Positions 6,569-8,322 of a DNA stretch of 8,322 nt are shown piece after piece. Made by a program: the position numbers and the translations under genes. The notes beneath the pieces were generated by a model that saw only the letters and a program-made list of their open reading frames with translations, was not told where the DNA came from and searched no databases. Source of the DNA: Ignavibacteria bacterium (GTDB lineage Bacteria > Bacteroidota > Ignavibacteria > Ignavibacteriales > Melioribacteraceae); the NCBI GenBank assembly GCA_027347545.1, contig DAIEQT010000466.1:1-8322 (forward strand), written 5' to 3'. Within the stretch, counting starts at the first letter, position 1. Every line of letters starts with the position of its first letter.

Positions 6569-6610
6569 AATAGAACGCGGATAACACAGATGACACGGAT
6601 TAAAGCGGAT
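6569..6610 (+). repeat. Left inverted repeat, four 9-bp units
   Basis: After AATAGA the repeat resolves into four 9-mers: ACGCGGATA (6575-6583), ACACAGATG (6584-6592), ACACGGATT (6593-6601) and AAAGCGGAT (6602-6610), with consensus near ACACGGATN. It starts 4 bp after the deaminase stop and ends 5 bp before the GxxExxY ATG, occupying that gene's whole leader. Confidence 0.85.
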
Positions 6611-6615
6611 AAAAA

Positions 6616-6996
6616 ATGTTGTACGAAGATATTACAAGCCAGATAATCAAAGCATTCTATAAAGTAAACAATACTCTCGGATTTGGTTTTTTGGAAAAAG
6701 TTTATGAAAATGCTATGAAGTTAGAGTTGATAAATTTAGGAATGAAAGTTGAACAGCAAAAAAATATTCGTGTTTATTATGAGGGAAAAGAAATTGGCGA
6801 TTATTACGCCGATCTACTTGTGAATGATTGTGTAATAGTTGAATTAAAAGTAGCTGATATTTTATGTGAAGAACACGAAGCGCAATTAATCAATTATTTA
6901 AAGGCAACAAAAATTGAAGTCGGATTATTAATGAATTTTGGAAAAAAGGCTGAATTCAGACGCAAAATATTTTCTAATGAAAATAAATCAGTGTAA
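6616..6996 (+). CDS. GxxExxY protein, PDDEXK-type nuclease fold
   Basis: A 126-residue cytosolic protein of the GxxExxY family (PDDEXK_3). The name motif is GFLEKVY, with Gly24, Glu27 and Tyr30. The PD-(D/E)XK core is intact: Asp66 in YYADLLV, then Glu76-Leu-Lys78 in VIVELKVA, followed by a helix with Gln90 (AQLINYLKA). The length is typical for the family. These residues predict a metal-dependent nuclease fold, but I know of no established biological role. The ATG at 6616 has only a run of A residues in front and no Shine-Dalgarno sequence, unlike most neighbours, because the left repeat fills the leader. The last two codons and the stop fall inside the right repeat. It looks more AT-rich than the adjacent deaminase, consistent with separate origin. 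Confidence 0.9.
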   Translation: MLYEDITSQIIKAFYKVNNTLGFGFLEKVYENAMKLELINLGMKVEQQKNIRVYYEGKEIGDYYADLLVNDCVIVELKVADILCEEHEAQLINYLKATKIEVGLLMNFGKKAEFRRKIFSNENKSV

Positions 6997-7028
6997 ATCC
7001 GTGTTATCCGCGTCATCCGTGTTCTATT
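6987..7028 (-). repeat. Right inverted repeat, four 9-bp units
   Basis: Read on the minus strand it gives AATAGA followed by ACACGGATG, ACGCGGATA, ACACGGATT and TACACTGAT, the same 9-bp unit as the left copy in opposite orientation. Thirty-three of 42 positions match the left copy. It contains the stop codon of the GxxExxY gene (6994-6996) and ends 16 bp before the GH92 ATG. Confidence 0.85.
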
Positions 7029-7044
7029 TCTTTGGGAAATCAAA

Positions 7045-8322
7045 ATGAAGAAAACTATTCTGTTACTAGCACTCTTCTTATCAATAACAACATACTCGCA
7101 AAAAGAAAACCCTTACTATTATGTAAATCCCTTTATCGGCACAGACGATATGGGGCACACATTCCCTGGCGCGGTTGTTCCGTTTGGATTGGTGCAATTA
7201 AGCCCTGAAACAGATTCTGTCCTTTATAACAACGGCAAGTCTTACAACCCGGATATTTACAAGTATTGCGCGGGATACCAATACGCAGATAAAACAATCG
7301 TTGGCTTTTCTCACACACACATGAATGGAACGGGACATTCTGACCTTGGTGATTTTTTAATGATGCCTACAGTTGGCAAGATTCAGTTTAATCCGGGAAC
7401 AAAAGAAAATCCGGAGAGCGGTTATAGATCAAGGTTTTCACACGAAAGAGAAAGCGCAAAGCCGGGTTACTATTCTGTTCGCTTGGACGAGAACAATATT
7501 GATGTCGAGCTTACAACCAGCGAACGTGTTGGATTTCATAAATATAAATTTCCGAAGACTAACGATGCGCACATCATTTTCGATTTAACTTCCGGCATTT
7601 ACAATTATGATGGAAAAGTTATTTGGTCATCTGTCCGTGTAGAAAACAAAACGCTTGTAACCGGCTTTAGACAAACAAACGGCTGGGCTCGCACACGCTA
7701 TGTTTACTTTGCAATGGAGTTTTCAAAGCCGATTAAATCGTATCAACTAAGAAATGATGAACAAAATGTTTACGGTGGATTCTGGAGAAAGTTTAATCAG
7801 AATGAAAACTTTCCAGAGAGAGCAGGACACAAAGTTAAGTGTGCTTTCAATTTTGAAACTGAAGAAGGAGAAGCAATTTTAGTTAAAGTAGCGTTAAGTG
7901 GAGTGAGCACAGCAAACGCACTCGAAAATTTGAAAGCAGAAATTCCTCATTTGGATTTTGAAAAAGTGGTTGCACAGGCAAAAGGGAAGTGGAACAAAGA
8001 ACTTTCCAAAATTACTATTGAAGCGAGCGAGGAGAGAAAGAAAAATTTCTATACCTCAATGTATCACGCCTTTATCAATCCAAACATTTTCTCTGATGTA
8101 AACGGTGAATACCGGGGATTAGATCAGAACATTCACAAATCAAAGAAGTTTATTAACTACACAACGTTTTCGCTGTGGGATACTTACCGCGCGCTTCATC
8201 CGCTTTACACAATTATACAACAGAAACTCACAAGCGATATAGTAAGCTCGATGATTGCTCACTACGAACAGAGCGTTCACAAAATACTTCCGGTTTGGTC
8301 TCACTGGGCAAACGAAAACTGG
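7045..8322 (+). CDS. GH92 family alpha-mannosidase, 3' end outside window
   Basis: An open frame of 426 codons runs to the window edge; full GH92 proteins are about 700-780 residues, so more than half is present. Residues 1-18 are a signal peptide (MKKTILLLALFLSITTYS) with Gln at +1, so it acts in the periplasm or outside the cell. GH92 hallmarks: VNPFIGTDDMGHTFPGAVVP (27-46), the GFSHTHMNGTGHSDLGD block (87-103), FSLWDTYRALHPL (375-387) and LPVWSHWANENW (415-426) at the edge, the start of the central catalytic segment. GH92 enzymes are calcium-dependent, inverting exo-alpha-mannosidases acting on N-glycans or mannans; linkage preference needs the missing half. The ribosome site is weak (GGGAAAT, 7034-7040). 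Any promoter must lie in or before the right repeat, unless the gene is read through from upstream. Confidence 0.93.
   Translation, partial: MKKTILLLALFLSITTYSQKENPYYYVNPFIGTDDMGHTFPGAVVPFGLVQLSPETDSVLYNNGKSYNPDIYKYCAGYQYADKTIVGFSHTHMNGTGHSDLGDFLMMPTVGKIQFNPGTKENPESGYRSRFSHERESAKPGYYSVRLDENNIDVELTTSERVGFHKYKFPKTNDAHIIFDLTSGIYNYDGKVIWSSVRVENKTLVTGFRQTNGWARTRYVYFAMEFSKPIKSYQLRNDEQNVYGGFWRKFNQNENFPERAGHKVKCAFNFETEEGEAILVKVALSGVSTANALENLKAEIPHLDFEKVVAQAKGKWNKELSKITIEASEERKKNFYTSMYHAFINPNIFSDVNGEYRGLDQNIHKSKKFINYTTFSLWDTYRALHPLYTIIQQKLTSDIVSSMIAHYEQSVHKILPVWSHWANENW

Larger units (their letters stand above)
6569..7028. mobile_element. Putative repeat-GxxExxY-repeat cassette
   Basis: A 460-bp unit bounded by inverted 42-bp repeats (6569-6610 and 6987-7028) that match at 33 of 42 positions, with the GxxExxY gene filling the space between. 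It separates two unrelated genes and overlaps neither. The layout suggests a small mobile or repeat-associated element. No target-site duplication can be claimed from this single copy, and the mobile nature is inference. Confidence 0.4.

Noticed and set aside
6569..7028. The 9-bp units as a CRISPR array
   Set aside because: Units are contiguous, far shorter than CRISPR repeats and without spacers; no cas genes are near.
7373..7588. A 71-codon open frame inside the GH92 region
   Set aside because: It is in another frame of a clear GH92 coding sequence and has no family features.

Overview
The window is 8.3 kb of moderately AT-rich DNA with every recognisable gene on the + strand. Three things point to a member of the Bacteroidota/Ignavibacteriota group: a TonB-dependent receptor with an N-terminal carboxypeptidase-like domain, a GH92 mannosidase whose signal peptide is followed by Gln, and short hairpin-rich repeats between genes. 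This assignment is inferred from gene content and style, not from a marker gene.

Layout. (1) 1-1428: a tight three-gene operon holding the 3' part of a DinB-superfamily gene, a small TM1459-like cupin, and a conserved 206-residue cytosolic protein of unknown function. The gaps are 12-13 bp and the second and third genes have AGGAG-type ribosome sites. (2) 1429-1709: a gene-free spacer with an imperfect palindromic repeat, a CTTTGCG doublet and a short palindrome. (3) 1710-3053: an ATP-cone domain fused to a P-loop uridine-kinase-like domain. (4) 3054-3267: a second repeat-rich spacer with a perfect 14-bp inverted repeat. (5) 3268-6063: a two-gene unit of a TonB-dependent receptor and a small exported TPR-like protein. 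(6) 6127-6564: a Fcy1-type cytosine deaminase. (7) 6569-7028: a compact cassette in which a GxxExxY (PDDEXK-type) protein gene is bracketed by inverted copies of a 42-bp repeat built of 9-bp units. (8) 7045-8322: the first 426 codons of a GH92 alpha-mannosidase that runs off the window.

How the genes fit together. The receptor and TPR-like protein probably act together at the cell envelope. GH92 would release mannose from glycans in the periplasm or outside the cell. Cytosine deaminase and the uridine-kinase-like protein both belong to pyrimidine salvage chemistry, but they are 3 kb apart and no operon links them. Most of the window is ordinary housekeeping or envelope content. The item that most deserves follow-up is the repeat-GxxExxY-repeat cassette, which is laid out like a self-contained repeat/nuclease unit inserted between two unrelated genes.
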